A DNA stretch of 64,000 bases, taken from positions 276,180-340,179 of the forward strand of contig JAJNNY010000040.1 in assembly GCA_022453515.1 (NCBI GenBank), given 5' to 3'. The position numbers and the translations under genes are program-made. The notes beneath the pieces were generated by a model that had not been told where the DNA came from, ran no database searches, and saw only the letters and a list, made by a program, of their open reading frames with translations. This document shows, one piece after another, positions 33,044-43,500 of the stretch (position 1 is its first letter; each line of letters starts with the position of its first letter). The stretch comes from Astrocystis sublimbata (taxonomy: Eukaryota > Ascomycota > Sordariomycetes > Xylariales > Xylariaceae).

Positions 33044-34666
33044 ATGGCTGGCCCGGGATGTCTGTTTGTGACGATGCAGCCCAAGCCGGGGCTACCGCTC
33101 GAGCAGTTTCACGAGTGGTATAACAACGAGCACGGCCCGACCCGGCTGAAGCTGCCGCACATCTTCCAGAACGGACTTCGGTACCAGGCCATCGACGACC
33201 AGGAACCAACCTTCCTGGCCGTCTATGACGTGACCTTGATGTCCCACCTCGAGACCGAGACCTACACCTCTCTCCGGGCCAACAGATCGCCGCGTGAAGC
33301 CGAAACCATCGGCCAGGTCGACGTCGACCGGTATTTCTGGGACCGGGTGATAGCCAAGCAATCCGCCACGGATTTCGCCCCCGTCGAATCGCTCACCGAT
33401 GCCGAGGCCCACGGTCTCGTGTTGGTCGCTGTGCAATTGACGCCCAAGGAGCCGGCCGAGTCGGAGCAGAACATCCAAAAGTGGTACGAGGAAGAGCACA
33501 TCGACATGCTGTCCAAAGTCCCGGGCTGGAAGCGATCACGGCTGTTCAAGATATCGAGCTTAGAGAAGGGCGCGCCTGTCAAATTCCTAGCTCTGCACGA
33601 CTATGCAAGCACCAACGGCATCGGCGGCGCCGAATACCAAGCCGCCATCTCAACGCCTCGGACCAAGGAGCTATACGCAAAGTACGCCACCATGAGCTCG
33701 CGGCGTTTATACTCGCTCTTCTACGTCTTCGGAGCTGGTTCGCGGGACCTGCACAATCTATCCAAGCTCTCACCACCCAGTTCGGAATTCACATCCCCCG
33801 ACAGCAAGACGATGACCACGAACAGCCCCTCGCCAGTCCTCTCGTCCTTCATCACCACATCCGACGGCCTCACCATTCCCTACCGACTCGAAGGCAACCC
33901 CGACCCCGCAGCGCCCACCGTCGCATTCTGCAACTCGCTGATGACCTCGCTGCACATGTGGGACCGCTTCATCGCAATATTCGCAGCTGCTCGACCGCAA
34001 TACCGCATCCTGCGCTACGACTTCCGCGGGCGCCACGCGATCCCCTCGCCGCCGCAGCCCTCTACACTAGACATCCTCGCCTCGGACCTGCACACCCTGC
34101 TCAGCGCGCTGCGCATCCCGGTCCTGGAAGCCCTCATCGGCGTCTCGATGGGCGGGGCCACGACGCTGAAGTTCGCGCTCACGTATCCCTCCAAACTCAA
34201 GAAATTCATCGCCTGCGACTTCAATGCCGTCTCCAGCCCCGCCAACACCGCCGGCTGGAAGGAGCGCATCGGCATCGCGAAGACATCGACGAATGGCTCC
34301 CCGGGCATGCAAAAGCTGGCGGAAATGACGGTCGAGCGCTGGTCTCATCCTAGCACGATGCAAAAGGAGGACACGGTGAAGTGGATCACGGATATGGTGG
34401 CTGCTAATGATGTGACAGGGTTTGAGTATGGCTGTCAGGCGCTGTGGGATTATGATCTGACGGCGCTGATGCAGGCGTGTGAGGTGCCGGGCTTGTTGGT
34501 GGTGGGCGAGGGCGATGGGAAGGGGGCGTTGGTGAAGGCTATGGAGGGTTTTAAGGGACGGTTGGGGTCGAAGGGGACGCAGCTGAATACTGTGTCGGAG
34601 GCGGGCCACTTGCCCATGTGTGAGAACCCTGAGGGGTTCTGGGGGGCGATTGAGGGTTTTGTTTGA
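33044..34666 (+). CDS. EthD-like double barrel fused to an enol-lactonase-like alpha/beta-hydrolase
   Basis: A single exon, 540 residues, ATG at 33044. The N-terminal 240 residues contain two dimeric alpha/beta-barrel (EthD-like) repeats, marked by EQFHEWYNNEHGPTRLKLP and KWYEEEHIDMLSKVPGWKRS. A Ser/Thr/Pro linker (about 245–270) leads to an alpha/beta-hydrolase related to 3-oxoadipate enol-lactonases: FCNSLMTSLHMWD, YRILRYDFRGR, the nucleophile elbow GVSMGG (Ser368), GLLVVGEGDG (acid region) and EAGHLPMCENPE (His522). The catalytic residues look intact. Probably cytoplasmic breakdown of an aromatic or polyketide-type compound; the barrel may bind or pre-process the same substrate. No pathway neighbour is visible. 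The stop codon lies inside a 20-bp tandem repeat. Confidence 0.88.
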   Translation: MAGPGCLFVTMQPKPGLPLEQFHEWYNNEHGPTRLKLPHIFQNGLRYQAIDDQEPTFLAVYDVTLMSHLETETYTSLRANRSPREAETIGQVDVDRYFWDRVIAKQSATDFAPVESLTDAEAHGLVLVAVQLTPKEPAESEQNIQKWYEEEHIDMLSKVPGWKRSRLFKISSLEKGAPVKFLALHDYASTNGIGGAEYQAAISTPRTKELYAKYATMSSRRLYSLFYVFGAGSRDLHNLSKLSPPSSEFTSPDSKTMTTNSPSPVLSSFITTSDGLTIPYRLEGNPDPAAPTVAFCNSLMTSLHMWDRFIAIFAAARPQYRILRYDFRGRHAIPSPPQPSTLDILASDLHTLLSALRIPVLEALIGVSMGGATTLKFALTYPSKLKKFIACDFNAVSSPANTAGWKERIGIAKTSTNGSPGMQKLAEMTVERWSHPSTMQKEDTVKWITDMVAANDVTGFEYGCQALWDYDLTALMQACEVPGLLVVGEGDGKGALVKAMEGFKGRLGSKGTQLNTVSEAGHLPMCENPEGFWGAIEGFV

Positions 34667-34730
34667 GGGGGTGGCTTCTGGTTTGAGGGGGTTGCTTCTG
34701 GTTTGAGGGGGTTGCTTCTGGTTTGATGGG
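34661..34730. repeat. 20-bp tandem repeat spanning the stop codon
   Basis: Three and a half copies of GTTTGAGGGGGTTGCTTCTG (first copy with GTGG, last with GATG). The TGA inside the first copy (34664–34666) is the stop codon of the EthD/hydrolase gene, and each further copy repeats the same TGA. Confidence 0.95.
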
Positions 34731-36225
34731 GAGTGTGGTGGAGGGTGCAATGGTGGGATTGGGGGGAGATGGGGTGAAAGGGAGCAGCATCTGGAGAGGG
34801 GCGTCATGAATTGAGATGAGCCTGCTTCGTGAGCAACAGTTCAATTCGTAGCTACTGTTTGTGAAACTCGATGTCACCCGATGATTCACCTATAGGAATT
34901 TCACGCATGGCATCCGTGCAGGGTAGTCTGGTGAGGTCGAGTCGTCATGTATAAGTGTACAGCTCCTTTTCGTTTGAATACGCATCACGGCTGGGTCATA
35001 AGGAGAGATACACGAGAGCGCCGAATCCAAGCACCTGCTCCGAGAGAAAGTAAGAAGGTGCATCAACGCGCATTCCCCATCAATGTTTCCCGTGGCATCT
35101 GACATAATCCAAAAAGTCGCAATTGCCGGTGACGATGAACAAACACTACGCGTCAGCCAACACATCATCGATTTTCAGATTCGCGCATCACAGGACGCGG
35201 TTGAGAGTTGACGACGGGAAAGACGCGCGTGGTGAAGTCATATGTTTACATACCTACCTAGAAGTATGTATTCAGATACGAGGGGCATCCCGTAGTGAAC
35301 ATGGATGAGCAAGCAGACAATTAGAGTTTTATCGAGCCACCGAAGGAGCAAATCATCACACAGTGCCTCGGCACCTCGAATTAAAGTCCAAGCCTACTTT
35401 CACGTCGGGGATAAGCTTAAATTCAAGGTTCGGATCAACATTAAGCTTAAAGTCAGAGCCAAATTTAAGGTTGTTTGGGCATCTCGGGCTGATGCCAGTG
35501 CGACGCGTGGAACCTTATTGCGACGTTTTGTGCATCGAACTCTCTCTGGCGCGCCCAATACTTAGAGAAAGTGTAGCAGTGACCGGCATGACGCAAGACT
35601 ATTCGGCGTGAGTCACTGGCCGATATTATCAACGTCACTTTGGGAAGGAAAAGGAGGTAGCTAGCTGGCCATGGAGTTGTTGGCTATAGAACCTTGATTA
35701 CCCCTGAGATACTCGTCAATGCCTGTTGTCATGCCGACGGCTGATGCCCCCTGAGCATCGCCCCTTTGACCTCCTGAGTACTATTTGGCCAAGTCGCATA
35801 GGGCTTGAGGTTTAAAATTTGGTGACGGAGTGCCACAATGTCGATGTCATCAAATGACTATCTTACCCAACAGGTCCTCTCGAACACGATGCCTCCATTG
35901 ACGTGCATGACCCTCACATCTGCAGGAACACATAGCCAATGTTACGATTGACGCGTCTGACCGCGCCTAGTTTGCATGGTGATTCACCAGCCAGCTAAAT
36001 ATATCTAAGTTCAACAACCCGCCTCGTATCGTAACATGTAGAAGGTGTTCCAGGTCGCGGATGTGTCATCGAATCCGCCATCGAGGTCCTCAATCCGAAA
36101 ACCTAATATTTAGAATTCATGACAGAAACGTCAGCGCTTGCCTTTGATCAATGGTGTAAGCTTTCCTCACTGTTCGCGTGACGAAGACGATGGATCTGAA
36201 TGACGATTCGATTTTTCTCTCCCGC
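34731..36225. other. Intergenic region, no gene seen
   Basis: 1.5 kb after the hydrolase gene. At 35383–35470 the word AAGCTTAAA/AAATTTAAGG recurs in a short degenerate direct repeat. No domain-bearing reading frame. Confidence 0.55.
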
Positions 36226-36233
36226 ATATATAA
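36226..36233 (+). promoter_or_regulatory. Candidate TATA box
   Basis: TATATAAA followed by a pyrimidine-rich stretch (CCCTCCCATCTCCC) and a CAACAC-rich leader, the classic layout of a fungal promoter. No intact gene follows, so it may be what remains of the promoter of one of the decayed genes downstream. Confidence 0.4.
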
Positions 36234-36301
36234 ACCCTCCCATCTCCCGTCGTTTGGAAAAATTCTTCCCTCCTATTCTTCATTCATCAACACCAAGACA
36301 C

Positions 36302-36404
36302 ATCGTCAACACATATCTTCAACACACATCTTCAACACAAATCTTCAACACATATCTTCAACACACATCGTTAGCATACATTGTTAGCATACATCCTCAA
36401 TACC
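36302..36404. repeat. 13-bp tandem repeat (ATCTTCAACACAC)
   Basis: Four near-exact copies of ATCTTCAACACAC/A/T (36315–36366), then two of ATCGTTAGCATAC / ATTGTTAGCATAC (36367–36392), flanked by partial copies. It sits where a 5' leader would be, about 80 bp after the TATA-like box. Confidence 0.9.
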
Positions 36405-36449
36405 ACATATCATCAATCAACACACATCATCAATGAACACATATTATCA

Positions 36450-38060
36450 ATCATTAACGCCAACTCGAGCCATTACAAAATTAACTCGACATTACACATT
36501 CTGGAACTCTGTTTGCCTCTGGATCGCGATAACCGAATTGACTACATCGGTCCCGCAATGGCTGTTATCAAAGGACTTCTGCCAGATAACGTGAGAGAGA
36601 CGACAATTCGGACCAACCAACACCCGCAAACTATTTGAGCATATCCGGAATTGGGCTCCTTGGATTCTAGCAGAGCGCGACCGATTCCTTGAATCCGTGA
36701 AACGTCGCTTCCCGAACTTTCGCACACGTTTCCACTAACAAGGTTGATGGGCACTCCCTACCAAGTCCCTTTTCATCAATCATCAATACACATTGTCAAT
36801 CATCAATCATCATCATTGATACACATCGTTACCAACTGAAATCACATTTCTATACTTCATGTCAGATTCCCATTGCCGTCAACAATCATCATCAGTGACT
36901 CCACCAACCAATGCGACCTGCTAGGGTCAAGCTTCTCGAGTTTGCCCCGGCTTTTTTTCACCAGCTGAGACGATTTCTCCATACTGCATGTGAGATTCGA
37001 AGTTTCATCCATCAAGATTCACAGATTGATTCATTGCATTCGAACCACCGTCTCTGATCCTCACTAGCCACCAGCTGGGAAGAAGAATTCGACAGGGACG
37101 CATAGCATCCTCTCCCCCTCAACCACATTGGCCCAATGGAATCGAGATATCACCATATTCAACGAGACATCTCTTCTCGTCCCTCAATGGTGCCGTTCTT
37201 GATATGTATGTAACCAACTTCTCTCGTCTCCGTCTTCCTCACTAATTATGCTGCAGCGTCGAAGAGAGTACCACGATCTCCTAAATCTCACTGTCTTCTA
37301 TGCCAGATGACCTATTGTCTCGCCAAGCAGACTCCTCTCTCCATCTGTAATACTAGCAACTGTACGATTATACTCTTGCATATTGCCTACAGCGCCTCTA
37401 CCGATTGATTGATCGCATTCAAATCACTGTTTGCAATCGTCACTGGTCTTGGTCAATCATATCGTGGAACGCCTAAACGAGGACAAGAGCTACTACCACC
37501 CCAATGGCAAGGCCTTTATTTCCCCAGATCGCGAAATTGGCCGCTCCAAGGTGGCGCCGCAGAGCAGCAAATCCGATTCTACAGTACGGTCTGCAGAGAT
37601 CTATCACCCCTTCGCAAGTCTCAAGTCGTCGCCAAGATCACCAACGTTTGGGAGATTTCTATTCAGGTATGACTTTGTCTTTGTGGCGGGCATTTTACCC
37701 ATTTCATCTCCTTTCAACACCCATTCAACCCGCATGCACGGTTACATGCATTGACACCAAGTGATGATCACTTTGAGCCGTCGAACAGATGCTAACTATC
37801 TTCTGTCATAGTTCTCTCCCGAGACTTTTCGATGGCCCCTTTCCAGGATCTGCTTCCCCGTATGTGCCACGAGACCTTCTATCACTTTACCCACTCAATC
37901 GCCAAGTCGTACGTCAAACGGCGATAAGTAAACCGCCGAGAACACACTTCGACGTTGCTACGGCACCAGTCTCTATGTTGCTTGAGTTTGTTCAACAACG
38001 TTTGAACTCATCAGGAACGCATCGCTACGAGAGCGTGAACATGCTCCTTTTCGACTAAGC
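36450..38060 (+). pseudogene. Eroded coding fragments, unassigned
   Basis: Several protein-like stretches lack starts or are broken. At 36604–36738 a frame reads KLFEHIRNWAPWILAERDRF and FLESVKRRFPNFRTRFH before a stop. At 37431–37672 and 37812–38058 two frames join in phase through a GT–AG intron (TTCAG|GTATGA … CATAG) and end RYESVNMLLFD, but have no ATG. Composition is coding-like, yet I recognise no family. They may be parts of one or two dead genes. Confidence 0.3.
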
Positions 38061-38253
38061 ACTTCACGGGGAAATTCTCAAGTTCTCGGAAAGAGCCTGA
38101 TCGAGTTTCAGATACGTCATGGTCATTTTCTCTTTCATCTGCTATAGAGGGCCCCTCGTCATCGACCAGGGCGAGTGTCGAAGCCGTACATGATTTGCAA
38201 ACCCTTCTATCATAAAGGTTAGATCAAGGGGCGGTGTCACGTGACACTGCGTG

Positions 38254-38820
38254 GCCGAGTACACCCCGGGCTCCCTCAAGCCCCGACATCTGCCAGCGGA
38301 GATATTTCTCATGATCATGCACCTACTCACGGAACCCTTCCGAGGGGAAACAGCGGCTCCTCATTATAATCACTGCTGCTTCGCCCCCACCATCAACTTC
38401 AGCAGCACTCGTGAATGGTCTCGCTTCACTGCTCTCATCCCCCTCAAAACAACATCAAATGAGGACTCGCAGTAAAACGAGGTTCCCAGTCGGAAACTGA
38501 TTTCACAGTCGAGAATTGACCACCTCTTCCTCCAGAGCTTCGGCTCATGATCTTGGAGATCGGATGCTGTGTTATACAGCTATGAATTGGAGATCGTAGA
38601 ATTATCCTACTGGCCTTTTTCCCCACAGGGGGTTTTTTGCTCTCCTTTTCTGTTCCTTAACGCCTTGTCTTTATTGACTATCTGATATGGATGGCTAAGA
38701 CACCAGAAGAATACTCTTACTGGAATGGTTTCACGTGAGAAACATCCAGGTTGGGCATCTCTCGCGTGCGTATGCAAAGAGTGGAAGTACGCTCTCGAGC
38801 GGGTTAACCTTTAAAAAATC
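38254..38820 (+). pseudogene. F-box-like gene fragment
   Basis: HLPAEIFLMIMHLLTEPF (about 38278–38331) has the form of a fungal F-box helix, and about 450 bp on, HPGWASLACVCKEWKYALER followed by a stop in VNL-stop-KITLLGKD has the form of the region that follows it in fungal F-box proteins. There is no ATG in frame before the F-box, and stops separate the pieces. A 14-bp palindrome (GTGTCACGTGACAC, 38234–38247) lies just upstream. Confidence 0.4.
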
Positions 38821-39631
38821 ACTCTGCTGGGCAAGGATTGCGTCAGAACCTTGCGACATATTGCCACGCTAGAGAGAAAACCAATTCCGCCGCCACAGGC
38901 CCAGCTCTTCACGGGCGGACCCTTGAATTCTTGAATAACTATCGCCCGGGCATGAGATACCTTTGTTTTCAGTTCGCGATGAGCCTGCTGCGTGAGCAGA
39001 GGCTCGAGGCGGATGGTTGGTGGCGACGCCAATTCGGAGACATCTGGTTCCTTTCGAATCGTCCAAAATGGGTGTGCGAAGCCCTCCTGAGGAAATTTGC
39101 CATTAGAATTGGACACCTCTCTCTAGAGGAAGCGGTTGAGTTCAGTGGTGGCAGTCCAATAATCCGCCCCTACCTTCAACAATCGGTACGCCTTCTCGAT
39201 CCTTTCTCTTCTTGCCGGATCCCTGTTGCGACTCCTCGACGCCGACCACGTGCCTGTCAGCAGACCGATGATCCGCCACATCTGTCTCGCGGTGGAGTTG
39301 CCACGATACAAGTTTCGCTCGACCAGTTTCACTTTGAAGATATTGAAGTCACATGCACGGCTCCGACATCGTGCGTCCAATATGAGCTTCACATCGACAG
39401 AAGGAACTCTTCCGGCTAAGTACACTGCCCATCTTTCCCTGAACTCGAAACGTTGGGTTACACACTGTCCCATCCTATACACCAGACCAGAGACACGAGC
39501 AAGCCTACACCCACCGACATAGCGAGACGGCTAGATATTCGCAATGAACTAGACAAAGACGCTCGCGAATTTGTAATTCCGCAATGGTCCCGTTGATACA
39601 GCTTCGGTACAGCTTCCTCTGATAACGAGCG

Positions 39632-39981
39632 TTGCCGAGATGTCGACCCCAGACTCAGTTCCGCCTAAACCCGGCGGCGGCCACATTTGTTCCTCAGAAG
39701 AACAACACAAACAACACAACGGTGACTCCCACTCGGTCCCCCTCAGTCATCTTGGACTCGTCCACCCCGAGTCCTTCTTCGGGGGCGGCGGCAACGCCGG
39801 CATTAAGTCTCAGTTCGCCAAATACAACACCATCATCGTCTCCCCCGGAGCCAGAGGGCCAACAACCACAGAAACAACAGGACCAAACCGAGGTCCAAGA
39901 CTATGACAATGCCTTCGACTGGCAACTCGAACAAATCGATAGCGCCAAAAGAGCCCTGGAAGAGGCAGAACGTGTCCCCTA
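39632..39981 (+). pseudogene. Low-complexity fragment with a PAM2-like motif
   Basis: The frame ending at the TAG at 39979–39981 begins after a stop at about 39624 and reads RLNPAAATFVPQKNN, a close fit to the PAM2 consensus (xLNxxAxxFxP) that binds the MLLE domain of poly(A)-binding protein. A Thr/Ser/Pro/Gln-rich tail follows, then an acidic helix (DYDNAFDWQLEQIDSAKRAL). The nearest ATG (39640) is in a different frame one base away, so either an upstream exon supplies the start or a one-base change broke the gene. Confidence 0.4.
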
Positions 39982-40534
39982 GGATGGGACAATTGCTTCC
40001 AGGCTCCGGCTACGTAAGCCGTGAATCGCGCGAAGCCACTCTACGATATTACAAAAGCTGCTTCTCGTGTTTCACTGCATTGACGACTTCTACTGCTTCA
40101 ACTTCAACTTTGGTAACGGGTCTGAGTCCGGGTCTTCTCCAGCCTTATCAACCTTTCGGGCACGCGACCTCACATGACTTCCGCCATTTGACGACACTCT
40201 TGAAGGCCTTGGTGCGTTGCCTAAATGTTATATACCGCCTCAACATTGCCTCCAGTCTCGTTCCGCCTAACTTAGCTCACGCACACACACAGAGAATTTC
40301 TACAGTCTCTTTCGACGAACAACGACTAGAAGAGGTCCTCTAGCCACATTGATCAATCGGCTTCCCAACGAGTTGTTGCTCATCATATATAAGCAATTTT
40401 ACAACGTCGAACAAAATCTTCCTCCATTAAACAGAGTCTTCGGTGGCTATAAGGCTCGTCATGGCAAGCTTGACATTTTGGTAGGACAAACTCCAAATAG
40501 CCAAGCTGTCAAGTCTGCCTCTCAATCCCGATGA
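39982..40534 (+). pseudogene. 2EXR-like and F-box-like fragments
   Basis: GYVSRESREATLRYYKSCF (about 40015–40071) matches the VNRESRxxxLxxY signature of fungal 2EXR-domain proteins, but the continuation that looks coding (FHCIDDFYCFNFNFG) is in another frame. At 40355–40400 INRLPNELLLIIYKQF again looks like an F-box helix without an ATG. Both appear to be remnants. Confidence 0.35.
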
Positions 40535-43500
40535 TGCTGGCCCGCAAATCGAATATCAGTTTTCCGGTTCCAAACCGGGCGTTAACCTTCGCACTATAAC
40601 AGAAACTTTCTCTGCTCCGGGATGAAGATGCGATCCGGTCAACCCACAGCGATCGAAATGCAAAGCGTAAAGATCAAGAGCGCGAGCAAATTACGCTGAA
40701 AGTATACGACATGTCAGAGCGTGTTCGCCTTGATATATTATTATCCCCCACGCCTACTCGGATTGCATGGCTGGGCGACGCCAGCCATCTCATGTCGATC
40801 CTGGCCTGGACCCCATTCGTTCTGGCAGGCCGAACAACAAGAGGCCGGCGAAGAGGGCTCACCACCCCCTCCCGAATATGTGTACTCGGCCGATTTTCAC
40901 CGCGCTGTCGCCGAGCTCCGGCTCGATCTCGCCCCATCGTTTCCCTCGTTTGACAACGTCGAGAAGCAATGCCGCAAGGACCGAAGCGCAGCCAAGAACC
41001 GGGGGGTGACGCAGCGAAGCTCAACCAGAAGATCGCGACACTGAAGGACTGAGTCCTAGAGTTGGACCATCAACTTCGGACTGCGCAGCCTTGCCTCGTT
41101 TTCTATTCCAATATGGCCCTGCGAGCAGATTTTCATCGCTTCAATCGCGGGAGAGTCTCATGTTGAGATGAGGTGTTGAGCCTCAATCTATCTTCGAAAG
41201 GGAGACCCTGTTATGAGTGATGGAGGCGACGTCCGAGCCAGACTCATCGAACGGTGTGCTTCACAATGACGCCACTTCCCAGGTCGAAGGACGCGATCTC
41301 GAGGTCGCGGGTCAGCTTGACACTATCGATGGGTGTGAGACGGGCCAGAACGGCATGGGACATATCGGGTCTCCTCCATCCATCCCATTTCGCTGCTTCT
41401 GCTCTCGATGTGCATCGTTAAATGGCTCCGGTAACTACTTCTTCAACGCAGTACAATATGGCAAACCTTGCACCAACACTCCAAGATGATCATCTTCCGC
41501 TTGTTGAAATCTGACCGCCAGCGGATGCTGAGGGCTAGCGGCCGAGCAGATATACTCTTTGGTGCGATTCGGTCTCTGCATACTGAGGTAACGAGTCCGC
41601 TCTCTGTAGTGATTGGATCGTTTCCAAAACCGCCGCTGCAGATAGAGAAAGAGACGGAATACAGCAAGCGACCTGTTCGAACATCATCTTTTCATTCACC
41701 TTCGAAAGGTCAGAGGTTAGGGACATGATCGATTTGTCGTGGCAACCGCTCTACGAGCTAAGCCAAGATGTTGAGAAGGCGTTCCGTGCCATTGCTCATA
41801 AACGAAACGTAGTCTCAGATATGAGATTCAACGCCCTCGAGCGGGCTCGGTGGTATGATGGCCGTGGGACTCCCGAGAAACACGTCTCGCCGATCAAAAA
41901 CCAAACTCTTTCTCATCCTGGGCATTTTGGCGCGAGCACGACACTGGAATATGTTCCGTCGCCACAAAAGATTCGCCGAGTAGCAAGATGCCCGAGCCTA
42001 TGGACCAGACTTTGCCCACATAGGTTATGTCCTTCCAACATAGGTATCATGAGAAGTTGTACACGCTCTTACGGAAATGCCCTGGGGGTACGCAAACACT
42101 ACATGCAGGGACCGATCAGAGTGTTACCAAAACCCTATACGAGTACGTTCTTGGTCTCGATTACCCTAATCATCGATACCGTTGCTTGACCATCATCAGC
42201 CGGGCACGAGCATGTGTTTGAAGGGCAAGTAATCGGCGACTTCTTCACTCAATGGTTGGACACGGGACTGCCCGATCTCTCAAGTTCTTCTTAACCGCTA
42301 TGCATGTGTTGGGCACTGGATGTCAGGCACTGGGGTCGCAAGATCCTCGCTATTTCAATGGGGCTGTTCTAGTATCAAACACATTGTATATTGTTGGCAA
42401 TGAGTGTGGATGATAGCAGTGCTGAAGGTGTTCCAAGCATGTATGTATGTAGTGTGAAAAAGAGTGAAACGTTTTCACCCGCCATAGATTAACACTCTGC
42501 TTAATGCCGTAATAACTATCGTATAACATCTTGACTGCCTCAAGACAGGCTCTGCATAACCAGGTGATACTCAAAGAATAAATACTAAATATGCTATTGA
42601 AGAGAGGATTGATTATTTAACATGTTCGAATAGTGAGCGTTTTGAAAGACGCTTGTCGCGGGGTTGATTCAGCTGAGTTAGTGCATTTGGGGCGGGGTCC
42701 GCGGGCGCGGGCGCGGGATGCCAAGAAGCCTTGAATCTAGGCCACCAGAATTTTGCAGGTAAGCGGACGAAGAATCCACCCGACTGGGAAAGTTTCCGCG
42801 AGATCTCGGGCTTTCAGGTAGAATCGATTTCCCGTTTGCAGTGTTTTTGTCGGCCCACGTAAAGGACATACTATAGTTTTGTTGATCAAGAGGCCGCAGC
42901 AAATTGTCTATCATTTATGACGCTTAATTAAATGGTGACGTGATCGACGTGTACGAATATACCAAGTTTTGAAATGTGACAGAGGGGTGATAACATACCA
43001 TTGGGACGTTGCTACTCGGAGTTCCATTTCAATTCCGATGACCGAACTCGGCATCATTGTGTTGTACAACTTGATGTGTTTGACTATGGCTTCCATGGAT
43101 CAGAGACTTGGGTTGGGTATTAGATCATTAGTACAGCTCGTCAAGAAGCTACCTGCAGCAATCAAAGGCTGGAATCGAATGTAGCTTCTTAACCCATCGT
43201 CGCACTCGCTAACAATCAATCTTCCCACAAACGAAGTCTTATTGTTGAATAGTATCTAGCTGTACTAGCCCTAGACTGCGATTGAATGTCAACCCAAGTG
43301 AAAGGTACAGTTATAGGGGCTGTAAATCTGACCTGTTATGAATGCACTAAGGCCGGAATCGGGATCGTTTTCGCTTCGATGCAAAATTACTGGGTCTTAT
43401 CAGCCCAGAGCGCTGCATGTCTCACACGTTGTGATCAGTAGAAATGCCAGAAGCCGTGCGTTCCTGGCAGGCCTGGTCCTGGCTTAGACTGGCGATCGAC

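Noticed and set aside
33481..34353. Second plus-strand frame inside the EthD/hydrolase gene
   Set aside because: It overlaps the conserved domains in another frame and is His/Arg/Pro-rich, a shadow.
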